From Candidatus Jidaibacter acanthamoeba (GTDB lineage: Bacteria > Pseudomonadota > Alphaproteobacteria > Rickettsiales > Midichloriaceae): a stretch of 64,000 nt of DNA. Numbering within the stretch: the first letter of the stretch is position 1; every line of letters begins with the position of its first letter. Under the pieces are notes generated by a model that saw only the letters and a program-made list of their open reading frames with translations, was not told the origin of the DNA and did no database searches. The stretch spans positions 1 to 64,000 of the forward strand of contig NZ_JSWE01000096.1 in the NCBI RefSeq assembly GCF_000815465.1, read 5' to 3'. The translations under genes and the position numbers were made by a program. Shown one piece after another: positions 1 through 8,325 of this stretch.

Positions 1-1
1 C

Positions 2-136
2 CGATATAAAAGCATTATAGGTGCGAAACTAAGATCTAGAAAATGGGACAATCAAGATGCAGAAACATTACTTGGTTGCCATATGCTTAACAAAATGACT
101 AACCTGGGTATGCCTCAATCGGTTAAACTCACTTAA
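2..136 (+). pseudogene. IS5-type transposase, C-terminal remnant
   Basis: An open frame from the window edge ends in TAA at 134-136 and encodes 44 residues beginning RYKSIIGAKLRSR and continuing with CHMLNKMTNLGMPQS. This is the usual end of IS5-group DDE transposases (arginine-rich helix, then LNKMT-LGMP). Only the tail is in the window, so the gene may be intact further left. It lies outside the left attachment site of the ICE and so belongs to the flanking chromosome. From 137 to 312 nothing else is recognisable. Confidence 0.6.
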
Positions 137-312
137 ATAACAGGGGTATAGGGAAAATATACTTCAACTTTGATTTGAGCAACATGATCGAAAAAAGCTG
201 CAAATATTTTAGCAAATACAATAGGTTAGGGCGAAGATAAGAAGGTAGATAAAGTAATTACGAGAAAAACAGATAAAAAACAATATTTTACACGCTAAGC
301 TATTGAAATATA

Positions 313-364
313 TGGTGCGCCCGAGAGGAGTCGAACCCCTAGCCTTTAGATCCGTAGTCTAACG
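313..364. repeat. attL: displaced 3' half of tRNA-Arg (52-bp direct repeat)
   Basis: Identical over 52 bp to 42479-42530, covering CCA end, acceptor strand, T arm, variable region and anticodon stem-loop of the tRNA on the minus strand. After position 364 the tRNA sequence stops abruptly, so this copy cannot fold as a tRNA. This is the standard mark of site-specific integration into a tRNA gene. Confidence 0.93.
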
Positions 365-487
365 GTTTAAGGATTTAAGTGCTTCCATGATATTTTACAT
401 TAACTCTGTAACTCTTATTTTATAGGGGTTGCATTATATAATTAACTATAATATTCTTTTAAAGAAATTGACATTATTTTCTACAGG

Positions 488-507
488 GTGTAGAAAATAT
501 GTAGAAA
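488..507. repeat. Inner terminal repeat, left copy (20 bp)
   Basis: The 20-bp sequence GTGTAGAAAATATGTAGAAA occurs here and again at 42411-42430, just inside the opposite end of the element. It contains two TAGAAA hexamers 10 bp apart. Position and repetition suit an integrase arm-type or excisionase binding site, but this role is inferred. It also overlaps the likely promoter region of the integrase, after a TTGACA at 468-473. Confidence 0.5.
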
Positions 508-533
508 GTAACTTAGATAAAAGATTAAGGCAC

Positions 534-1694
534 ATGACAAGTAAGATTAATTTCACTAAAACAGAAGTTATGAATTTACCCTTACCTGAAAAAGGAAAGA
601 TAAATTATTATTATGATAAACAGGTGAATGGCCTTGGTCTTATGTTATTTGCTAGTGGTACAAGAACATTTTTTTTATATAAACGCATAAATGGCAGGCC
701 TGACAAAGTGAAATTAGGTAGATTTCCTGAAATCTCTGTTGAGCAGGCAAGAAAAGCTGCTTATTCCGCTATTACAGATATTGCCAAGGGTATTAACCCA
801 AAAGATGAGAAAATATTTGCCAAGAAAGTTCTTTTATTTTCTGAGCTTTTTAATGAATATATGGATAAGCATGCTCGTTTGCATAAAAAATGTTGGAGAG
901 AAGATAATAACGCTTATAGGGTACATCTCACACGCTTTTATAACAAAAAAATTAATAATATTTTTAAAGGTGATATTATAGAACTTCAAGCTAATTTGCT
1001 TAAAAATAGTGGGCTTTACTCTGCTAATAGAGTTTTAGCATTGCTTACAACAATATTTAATAAGGCTATTGAATGGGGATTCTTGGATAATAACCCATGT
1101 ATAGGAATAAAAAAATTTAGAGAGAAAAGCCGGGATAGATTTATTCAAGATGATGAAATACCAAGATTTTTTGAAGCATTGAATAATGAGCCGAATGAAA
1201 CGTTTAAAGATTTTTTTTATATATGTTTACTAACTGGTGCTAGGCGGAGTAACGTGCAGGCAATGAATTGGCAGGATATAAATCTAGAAAGAGCTGAATG
1301 GTATATCAGAGAAACTAAAAATGGAGAATCGCAAATTATACCTTTAATCCCACAAGCGGTGGAACTGTTATACTCCAGATTGAAAAATAAAATTAATGAT
1401 TGGGTATTTTTAAGTGAAACTAGTAAGAGCGGGCATATTGAAGAGCCAAAAAATGTATGGAAAAGAATATTAAAGAATGCAGGTATTGAAAACTTACGTA
1501 TTCATGACTTACGCAGAACCTTAGGCAGCTGGCAAGCTGCCACAGGAGCTAATAGCTATATTATAGGAAAGTCTCTTGGTCATAAAACCCAATCAGCCAC
1601 AGCTGTATATGCCAGGTTAAACCTTGATCCAGTCAGAACTTCTGTAGGCCGTGCAGTTGATGCTATGTTCAATACCACTTTGAAAAAAGGTTAA
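534..1694 (+). CDS. Tyrosine recombinase/integrase of the ICE (P4-type)
   Basis: Site-specific recombinase that would insert and excise the element at tRNA-Arg. It is 386 residues from ATG 534; the frame is open back to a TTG at 429, but the protein from MTSKINFT matches the usual N terminus of P4-like integrases. An N-terminal DUF4102-like arm-binding domain (about 1-95) is followed by a core-binding domain and the catalytic domain. Catalytic residues seen: Arg in TGARRSN (about 237-238), HDLR (H324, R327), H350 in LGH and Tyr359 in AVYARL. It lies beside attL and reads into the element. No separate excisionase adjoins it; the small HTH protein at 10503 is a candidate. Full length and apparently functional. 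Confidence 0.93.
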   Translation: MTSKINFTKTEVMNLPLPEKGKINYYYDKQVNGLGLMLFASGTRTFFLYKRINGRPDKVKLGRFPEISVEQARKAAYSAITDIAKGINPKDEKIFAKKVLLFSELFNEYMDKHARLHKKCWREDNNAYRVHLTRFYNKKINNIFKGDIIELQANLLKNSGLYSANRVLALLTTIFNKAIEWGFLDNNPCIGIKKFREKSRDRFIQDDEIPRFFEALNNEPNETFKDFFYICLLTGARRSNVQAMNWQDINLERAEWYIRETKNGESQIIPLIPQAVELLYSRLKNKINDWVFLSETSKSGHIEEPKNVWKRILKNAGIENLRIHDLRRTLGSWQAATGANSYIIGKSLGHKTQSATAVYARLNLDPVRTSVGRAVDAMFNTTLKKG

Positions 1695-1744
1695 ACTAAC
1701 TAGCTATATTCTGCTTAGTTGTAATTTAACCCAATTATTCTAAA

Positions 1745-4700
1745 TTAACCAAAAATAAAATTTGCTTCACTAATATGATCAATGCTAATTCCACATAAGG
1801 CTGCTATTTCTGTATTTTCACCATTTAGATTTATTGAAAGCAAAACTGAAGGCCTATCAAGAATAGTGGTATTTACTAAATTCACCTCACTGTAAGACTT
1901 AATTAGTTTAAACTCAGATAAATCGATTTTCTCTGCTGGATTACATCTTGAAAAATCCATTATTATTAAATGGTGCTTTCTCAACTCTTCTATTGGTGTT
2001 TTTTTACTCTCCAATTGTTCAAAAGCCGCAAGGATATTATTGTAAGTATAATGAATCTTAAATATATCATTTCCACCTAATCCCCAGTAATAACCTGGCT
2101 TCACTAAACTAATAACATCATTTCCATTAGTTGCCGGTGGCACTATTAGGTCAATCTTCCTAGCCTTATTCAAAAAAATATTTTCTTCATCTATATAACC
2201 ATATAACGTAGTTAAACTAATTATTGAATCTTTAAGTTTTTCCCTATATGAAAAACAAGGGTCATCACCCTTATAACATCTGACCCGAAATTCCATTTCC
2301 TCAATAATATGATTAGGGTTACCACCAAACTGGAATAAAACTTCTAAAAAACTTACAATATCAGCAATTGGTATTTCTTTTAGATCATAGCTCCCTATAT
2401 GAGGTAAATCCTTAATATTAGGATAAGCTCCATAACTAATAAGTTTAGTTATTATATCTTTGTCTAGACTCTTAATTGCTGAATAAAGTATGGAATATCT
2501 AGGAGCATCAGGTGAATTTGGATCAGCGCCTACTTCAAGAAAAAACTCCACCATTTTATGATCTTTATGTTTTATTGCTAATTGTAGTGCTGAGTTCCCA
2601 TAAGTATTAGTCAGCCCATTATACTTTCCATGTTTATTAACATCGAATCCTTTATTAATTAATAACTTAATTAAGCTTAGGTTTTCTTCAATAAATGCAT
2701 TGTATTCTACTATCACCTTATCAATAGGGTTTTTATTAAAATATTCAGCATATATTGCTGGAATTTCACCCGTTTTAAATATTGGCTCCCAAAAAGCAAA
2801 TGCATCTTTTACTTCTTTTATACCCTGTAAAATTAATTGAGGTAGAGTAACTCCATAATATTCAGAGTTAGGGTCTGCCCTATATTGTATTAACAATTTT
2901 GCAATATTATAATTGGGTTTTCTTTGTTGATCACACCAAGTTCTAAAAATAGATTCTATTATTGGCAACCATCCATATGCACTTTTTTGATTTACATCCG
3001 CACCATAACTTAATAAAAGCTTTGCCATTTCATAATTATCATTATATACTGCTATTTGTAATAATCCATATTGATCATCTTTTCTAAAACACTTACGAAT
3101 TTCTCCAGATGGAGTTCTCCCATCTTGAGGATTAATTATAATATAATTTGGGTCAGCATCATTTTTTAATAACAATTCTGCTGTATTATAAAAAGAATTT
3201 TTGACTGCTATACTTAATGGAGTATCGCCAAAATAATCTATAATATTAACTTTAGCCCCCTTTAAAATTAATAGCTCAACTATTTCAATATTATCTTGCT
3301 TTACAGCCTCTTGGAGAGCGAATCTCTTCTCATTGTTATTTCTATTATTTTCTGCATCTATAATTTTAACAATGTTTTCCGGATTTAAAAGATCTCTACG
3401 CCATAATATATCATAATTGCAACCAATATTAATATTTACTTTGTTGTCAATTAAACAATTTATTATCTCAAGGTTACTTTTATTCCAAGCCGCCTCAACT
3501 AGCAAACAACTACCAACTTCATTATCCAAATAGATATTATAATATGAGGAAAAAATTAATTTTATAATATTGATCGAATTATAGTCTATTGCATGAGCAA
3601 TAGCATTTAGTAAATTTTTCTTTGTAAGTGCAAGATTTCTTTCTTTTTGAAATTTGGAACTATAGCTTATTATTAGCTTAGCTATTTCAATATTATTTTT
3701 AAAGGCATATCTTATTGGATTAGGGTGGCGTGAGTTACCATTAGGATCACCCCCATGCTCTAATAATAATCTAACTAGCTCAATATTTTTTGAATATATT
3801 GCTTCATATAAAAGGTTAAAACTATCTTCTTTATATTGCGGGTAAGCCGACGAGATATTTGGGTCAGCTTTATAAGCTAGTAAAGTTTTAGTTAAAGTGA
3901 TATTATTATTTTTTATTGCACGTTGTAAGGGATATAGGTTATATTCCTCAAAACAATATTTTCCCCAATCGCTTGATCCTGCAGAGGGAATATTTGGATT
4001 AGCCCTGTATTTTAGTAATAATTCAACAATCCTATAATCTCCTGCATCAATTGCTTTATCTAATACGGTATCAAAGCAAGAAACCTTTTTTCTAAAGAAA
4101 TCAATTTCTCTATCAGGTTTTAAATTAAGTTGAATATTCGGGTCAGCTCCTGCTTCAAGTAATAAATTTATAATATCATAGCTTCCCATTGATACGGCTA
4201 TGTATAAAGGGTTATCTTCTTTTTTTAAATTTAAGAAAATATTTTTATCTCCTAGTAGTACTCTTATTATTTCTATCCTTTCATATCTTACTGCCCTACT
4301 AATTATTGGCTCATATTTAATAGCATTAACATTTGCTCCATTTTCAAGAAGCAATTTAATAATTTCTATTTTATAATCCTTTTGCTCTACTGCTACAGCT
4401 AATGAATTATAGAATCTATCTTCTGAGTTGTTTATTGCTACCTTATATTTTGTTAGTAAAAGCTTAACAGTATAAATACACCCTGTTTTTATTGCGGATT
4501 CTAGTTCACTCTCAAGCATTCTATTAGCTTCAGAAATAAAATATTCTTCTTCTGGTTGCTTATTGAGTATTATAGTAAGCGGGTCATTTAAGAGCTTATC
4601 TAAACCAACATATTTGCTTAACTCTGATTTCAATAACTCAATTATCTTTACTTCATTTTTACATCTATCTTCCTGCTTATCGAAGAAGCTAGTATCTAAC

Positions 4701-5368
4701 GCTAACTCTGTATCTCTGGTTACATTAATAGAATTTATACTAGAAATGTTATGATCATTTATACCCATATTATCCAATTCAATTATAGAGGAGTTTTGAG
4801 GCCTATGTACTTCAATAACTTTTGGCACTACCTTATCTCTTAATAAATCAGCTATTACTTCTTTAGCCGATTTATTATCTTCATGCTCACCAAAAAATTT
4901 CGCTTCTTCAAATATTGTTATAGCTACTGAACCCACAACTATTACACCTGCAAAACAAGCAGCAGGAGCAGCACCTAAAAGCCCTAAAGCAGTACCAGTT
5001 ACTCCTCCAGCAATACCACTAGTTAGCCATGAAGCAATTGTTTGAGCAGCTGCAATTTGTTCAGCTTTCCATCCTTGGTTGCCACTTATTTCTCTTTCAT
5101 CTTTAAGATAATCTAGATAGCTATAAGCGATTCCAACTGTAGCTATCTGACCATGAGTAATCCATTTTTTCCATCCCTTAACGCCTTGCACTTTAAAGAC
5201 CTCATTAACACTCTCGGAAATCATATCAAATAAATGATCAACGTAGTCCTTAGCCTTTTTTCTTTTAAAAACATCCTTAATTTCATCAAATATTTTTCTA
5301 TTTTTAGTTTCTAGTTGGCCAGTCTGGTTAAATTCACCTGCTATTATCAGGAAATCCTTATTACTCAT
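1745..5368 (-). CDS. Giant ankyrin-repeat protein with hydrophobic N-terminal segment and RTX-like C terminus
   Basis: A 1207-residue protein from ATG 5368, which has GAGAAG just upstream; an in-frame TTG 21 bp earlier is less likely. Residues about 105-155 form a Gly/Ala-rich hydrophobic stretch like a membrane-inserting hairpin. About 300-1000 is a long series of ankyrin repeats (many LLL-x(2)-GADPN units). The last 130 residues lose the repeats and contain GLGGNDIF (about 1096-1103), then IMDFS and KIDLSEF, resembling the C-terminal region of RTX-type proteins secreted by type I systems. Function is unknown; a secreted or surface host-interaction protein is likely. It is the first gene on the minus strand inside the ICE, transcribed towards the integrase, and is cargo rather than transfer machinery. 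Confidence 0.75.
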   Translation of the reverse strand: MSNKDFLIIAGEFNQTGQLETKNRKIFDEIKDVFKRKKAKDYVDHLFDMISESVNEVFKVQGVKGWKKWITHGQIATVGIAYSYLDYLKDEREISGNQGWKAEQIAAAQTIASWLTSGIAGGVTGTALGLLGAAPAACFAGVIVVGSVAITIFEEAKFFGEHEDNKSAKEVIADLLRDKVVPKVIEVHRPQNSSIIELDNMGINDHNISSINSINVTRDTELALDTSFFDKQEDRCKNEVKIIELLKSELSKYVGLDKLLNDPLTIILNKQPEEEYFISEANRMLESELESAIKTGCIYTVKLLLTKYKVAINNSEDRFYNSLAVAVEQKDYKIEIIKLLLENGANVNAIKYEPIISRAVRYERIEIIRVLLGDKNIFLNLKKEDNPLYIAVSMGSYDIINLLLEAGADPNIQLNLKPDREIDFFRKKVSCFDTVLDKAIDAGDYRIVELLLKYRANPNIPSAGSSDWGKYCFEEYNLYPLQRAIKNNNITLTKTLLAYKADPNISSAYPQYKEDSFNLLYEAIYSKNIELVRLLLEHGGDPNGNSRHPNPIRYAFKNNIEIAKLIISYSSKFQKERNLALTKKNLLNAIAHAIDYNSINIIKLIFSSYYNIYLDNEVGSCLLVEAAWNKSNLEIINCLIDNKVNINIGCNYDILWRRDLLNPENIVKIIDAENNRNNNEKRFALQEAVKQDNIEIVELLILKGAKVNIIDYFGDTPLSIAVKNSFYNTAELLLKNDADPNYIIINPQDGRTPSGEIRKCFRKDDQYGLLQIAVYNDNYEMAKLLLSYGADVNQKSAYGWLPIIESIFRTWCDQQRKPNYNIAKLLIQYRADPNSEYYGVTLPQLILQGIKEVKDAFAFWEPIFKTGEIPAIYAEYFNKNPIDKVIVEYNAFIEENLSLIKLLINKGFDVNKHGKYNGLTNTYGNSALQLAIKHKDHKMVEFFLEVGADPNSPDAPRYSILYSAIKSLDKDIITKLISYGAYPNIKDLPHIGSYDLKEIPIADIVSFLEVLFQFGGNPNHIIEEMEFRVRCYKGDDPCFSYREKLKDSIISLTTLYGYIDEENIFLNKARKIDLIVPPATNGNDVISLVKPGYYWGLGGNDIFKIHYTYNNILAAFEQLESKKTPIEELRKHHLIIMDFSRCNPAEKIDLSEFKLIKSYSEVNLVNTTILDRPSVLLSINLNGENTEIAALCGISIDHISEANFIFG

Positions 5369-5490
5369 TTTTCTTCTCAAATAATTCAATTTAGTGCAAC
5401 CATGTTGGTTGTATACTAATATTACACTTATTTAAAAGAGATTTTTGAGCTTTAGACAATTGATGTGTCAACAGTTAAGCGGACATAATG

Positions 5491-5728
5491 CTAAGCAGAT
5501 TTTTGTATATATTCAAACTTTGTAGGTGATAAATAATCATTAGCAGAATGAATTCTAATACGGTAGTAAAATACCTCAATATATTCAAATATCGTTTGTT
5601 TTGCTTTCTTCTTGATTTTAAATTTACATTGGTGATAATTCAGTTTTCAAGGTATGGAAAAAGCTCTCTGCAACGGCGTTATCAAAGCAATTATCTTTAC
5701 GGCTCATACTTTGAATAATATGACAGGA
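5491..5728 (-). pseudogene. IS3-family transposase (OrfB) remnant
   Basis: On the minus strand, pieces of the C-terminal IS3-family integrase core are readable: [20 protein letters not shown], then after stop codons and a frame change, KQTIFEYIEVFYYRIRIHSA and NDYLSPTKFEYIQKSA ending in TAG at 5491-5493. The catalytic Glu region (AESFF) is recognisable. Internal stops and a frameshift show it is dead. No terminal repeats were found. Confidence 0.8.
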
Positions 5729-5764
5729 TAAGCTTTGGGAGATAAATTAATAATAACACAATTT

Positions 5765-5942
5765 TTTGGAAACTCCCAGAAAATATGATAAAGCAATCTA
5801 TAAGTTACGTCACCTTGTTGAAAATGCATTCCTGCATCTTAAACGATGGAGAGGCATTGCCACCAGGTATGCTAAAAACTCCGCCTCTTTCCTTGCTGCC
5901 GTTCAAATCAGGTGTTTAATACTATGGGCTAATATCTCATGA
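5765..5942 (+). pseudogene. IS5/IS1031-type transposase C-terminal remnant
   Basis: A plus-strand open stretch ending in TGA 5940-5942 reads RKYDKAIYKLRHLVENAFLH followed by LKRWRGIATRYAKNSASFL, typical of the end of the second ORF of IS5 (IS1031/IS427 group) transposases. Only the final 55 or so residues remain. It abuts the opposed IS3 remnant, so two different insertions decayed in the same gap between cargo genes. Confidence 0.75.
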
Positions 5943-5967
5943 CGACACTATCTAGATAATTTATCTT

Positions 5968-8325
5968 CTAATGCTCAATATTATCTACAAAATACCTAAT
6001 CAACTTCTCAGTCCTATGATGAAGTAATCCGAATTTAGCTTTATGCAAATTAAGATATTGGTTGAATTGGAATGAGTCTTTTGATTTTGCTCCGACAATA
6101 CCTAACCTATAGTATAAGTAGCTAATATCATCAGTTCTCGAATCTTCAAAAAGTTGTTTAAAAGTTAGTTCGGCCATTACGTAATATTCATTCGCTTCAG
6201 TATATCTATGCTGTTTTTCATTTACCTCACCCAGAATAACTAAAGTGTTCGCCATATCAATATCTATGGCATCATCACCCAGTATTTTTCTTAGTATATA
6301 CAAAGCTTTCTCAATATAGTTTTTAGCTAACTCTAATTTACTTAGTTTTATTGCTGAAGCGGAAAGAACTATTAATATTCTAGCTATTAATTCGTGATCC
6401 ATATCTTTGTAATACTTATTAGCCAGTTCATATAATTTATTACTTAGGTCAAAAGCTTCACTATATCTGCCTGCTTTAAGAAAAACTTCAGCTTGCAATA
6501 AAAATAACGGCCATTCTCCCGGCACTTCTCTAATATCTTTTACTTCTTCATAATCAATTGCTTTAGTAACTAAGTTTAATGCATCCAGGTAATTACCTTT
6601 ATCCATCTCTACCTTAGCTTTTACGGCATTAAACAATCCTGCTTTTATATCACGATTGCTCCTAATTATTACTTCTGCTAAGTTTACGTATTTATCTGCA
6701 TTATCTATATCACCTTGATAAATATAAAACTGAGCAAGCTGGTTATATAGATTCAAGTGATCAGAAACCCTTTCAGGGTATTGCTTAAGCAGCATTAAAG
6801 CTTTATTAGCTTCTTGAATAGATAATTCTGAATTTGCAAACCTCCAGTTGTGATATATAGCTTTGATATGATGGAATTGTGCTAATAATAATCCGTTTAT
6901 CTTTATATCGTAATTAATTAAATTATTTATCTCGTCTATCAATCTGCTACAAGAATCATAATCTAAGGTAACCAGTAAATCGTATTCAAGCTGCCTAATA
7001 TACATGGCAGCAAGGTCTTCAGTATATACTAACAATTCCTTTGATTTAGTTGCAATAGTTCCTAAGTGATCAAAAATATATGGCCTACTTAAGATCAGCG
7101 GAGCTAGCTCCTCAATTTGATCAGGTAGTTTGTTACTGATAATTTGCTGAGCTAGCTTGATATTATTTATCTTAACATCTTTGCTTAGCATTTCTTGTAC
7201 TACGTGCTGTACAATTGCATGCATTGAGTATGTTGTAATCGACTCTTCTGCATTCGCTAATTTATTTTTCTCAATCAGCATATAATTATTTAGCCTGGCT
7301 AGTGCATCAGTAAATTCCAGCCGGCTTTCTTTCATTTTATCTTCTACTAAACTTTGTAAAAAATCTTCAGGTATCTTTTCATTATTAAGAGTGGAACAAA
7401 ATGCCAGAATATCAAATGCTAAAGGGCACTTCTTTTTAAGGTCGTTTATGGAAATGGAGAGTGAAGTAAACACATTGCCTGAGTAACTGTCCAAATCAGG
7501 TAATCCGCTATTTTCTTCATGTAATTTTTGCTCTTTATCCCATAAGGAGGTTTTAGCGGATTTAAATATTTCAATGTAGTCATTTAAACCAATCGAATGA
7601 TTAGCTTTAAGATATGCAACCGACTGAGATAAGGCGAGCGGATAATCATCTAAAATTTCAGCTAACTTATCCAAGCTCTTCAAATCATCCGAAGGAAGTA
7701 ACTTAATTAAATACTCTTTTGATTCTTCTCTACTAAATTTTCCAAGTTTCATAGCTCCTTTCCATGAAATTAAGTTTTTTGATGTGATGACTATGTCGCC
7801 GCCGATATTGTTGTATCTTTGAGGAATTAAATTTTTTATTTTAGCTTCATTCGGGCTATCATCAAATATTAATAACCATTTTAAAGTAGTAAGCCTTAAG
7901 TAGTTCTTAACGCCTTCAACTATGCTTTCAGGTGTGGTGTTGACAGGTATTTTTTCTTCCTGCTTAATATAAGTGTTATTAATCATTTCAGCAAGTATCC
8001 TGAACTGGTCAAATAAATCTTTATCCGCGTCAAACCACCAAATAATATCATATTTTTCATTATTTATAACGGCATACTTCTTTGCAACTTGAGTTTTACC
8101 TATGCCTGAAATGCCCGCAATAATTGCAACATTCCCTTTTTTTAATGTTTGGGTAACTTGTTTCAATATTTCTTTTCTACCCGTAAAGTATTCATTATGG
8201 ATAGGTACGTTCCATACTTTAGGTGGGTTTTTTCCTATAAGCTGCTTTGAAAAGCATTTATTAACAGGTATAAATAAAAATGTTACAGCAATTATGCACT
8301 TAATTAGGTAATACAAGCGTTTCAT
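5968..8325 (-). CDS. STAND (NB-ARC-like) ATPase with TPR-like repeats and an N-terminal signal peptide
   Basis: A 785-residue protein. Residues 1-26 look like a Sec signal or anchor (MKRLYYLIK then a hydrophobic core). The NB-ARC-type NTPase follows: P-loop GISGIGKT (71-78), Walker B LLIFDD (151-156), an RNBS-B-like DIVITSKN, a GLPL-like DDYPLAL (226-232) and an MHD-like MHAIVQH. The C-terminal half (about 430-780) is helical with TPR-like units. STAND-TPR proteins are usually cytosolic switches, so export of the ATPase would be unusual; the segment may instead tether it to the inner membrane with the ATPase outside or mis-predicted topology. ATG at 8323-8325 overlaps the stop of the upstream sensor-like gene, indicating one operon. 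Substrate and role unknown. Confidence 0.7.
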   Translation of the reverse strand: MKRLYYLIKCIIAVTFLFIPVNKCFSKQLIGKNPPKVWNVPIHNEYFTGRKEILKQVTQTLKKGNVAIIAGISGIGKTQVAKKYAVINNEKYDIIWWFDADKDLFDQFRILAEMINNTYIKQEEKIPVNTTPESIVEGVKNYLRLTTLKWLLIFDDSPNEAKIKNLIPQRYNNIGGDIVITSKNLISWKGAMKLGKFSREESKEYLIKLLPSDDLKSLDKLAEILDDYPLALSQSVAYLKANHSIGLNDYIEIFKSAKTSLWDKEQKLHEENSGLPDLDSYSGNVFTSLSISINDLKKKCPLAFDILAFCSTLNNEKIPEDFLQSLVEDKMKESRLEFTDALARLNNYMLIEKNKLANAEESITTYSMHAIVQHVVQEMLSKDVKINNIKLAQQIISNKLPDQIEELAPLILSRPYIFDHLGTIATKSKELLVYTEDLAAMYIRQLEYDLLVTLDYDSCSRLIDEINNLINYDIKINGLLLAQFHHIKAIYHNWRFANSELSIQEANKALMLLKQYPERVSDHLNLYNQLAQFYIYQGDIDNADKYVNLAEVIIRSNRDIKAGLFNAVKAKVEMDKGNYLDALNLVTKAIDYEEVKDIREVPGEWPLFLLQAEVFLKAGRYSEAFDLSNKLYELANKYYKDMDHELIARILIVLSASAIKLSKLELAKNYIEKALYILRKILGDDAIDIDMANTLVILGEVNEKQHRYTEANEYYVMAELTFKQLFEDSRTDDISYLYYRLGIVGAKSKDSFQFNQYLNLHKAKFGLLHHRTEKLIRYFVDNIEH

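Noticed and set aside
313-400. Second tRNA-Arg gene at the left end
   Set aside because: Only the 3' 52 bp is present; D arm and 5' acceptor strand are absent, so it is the att fragment, not a gene.
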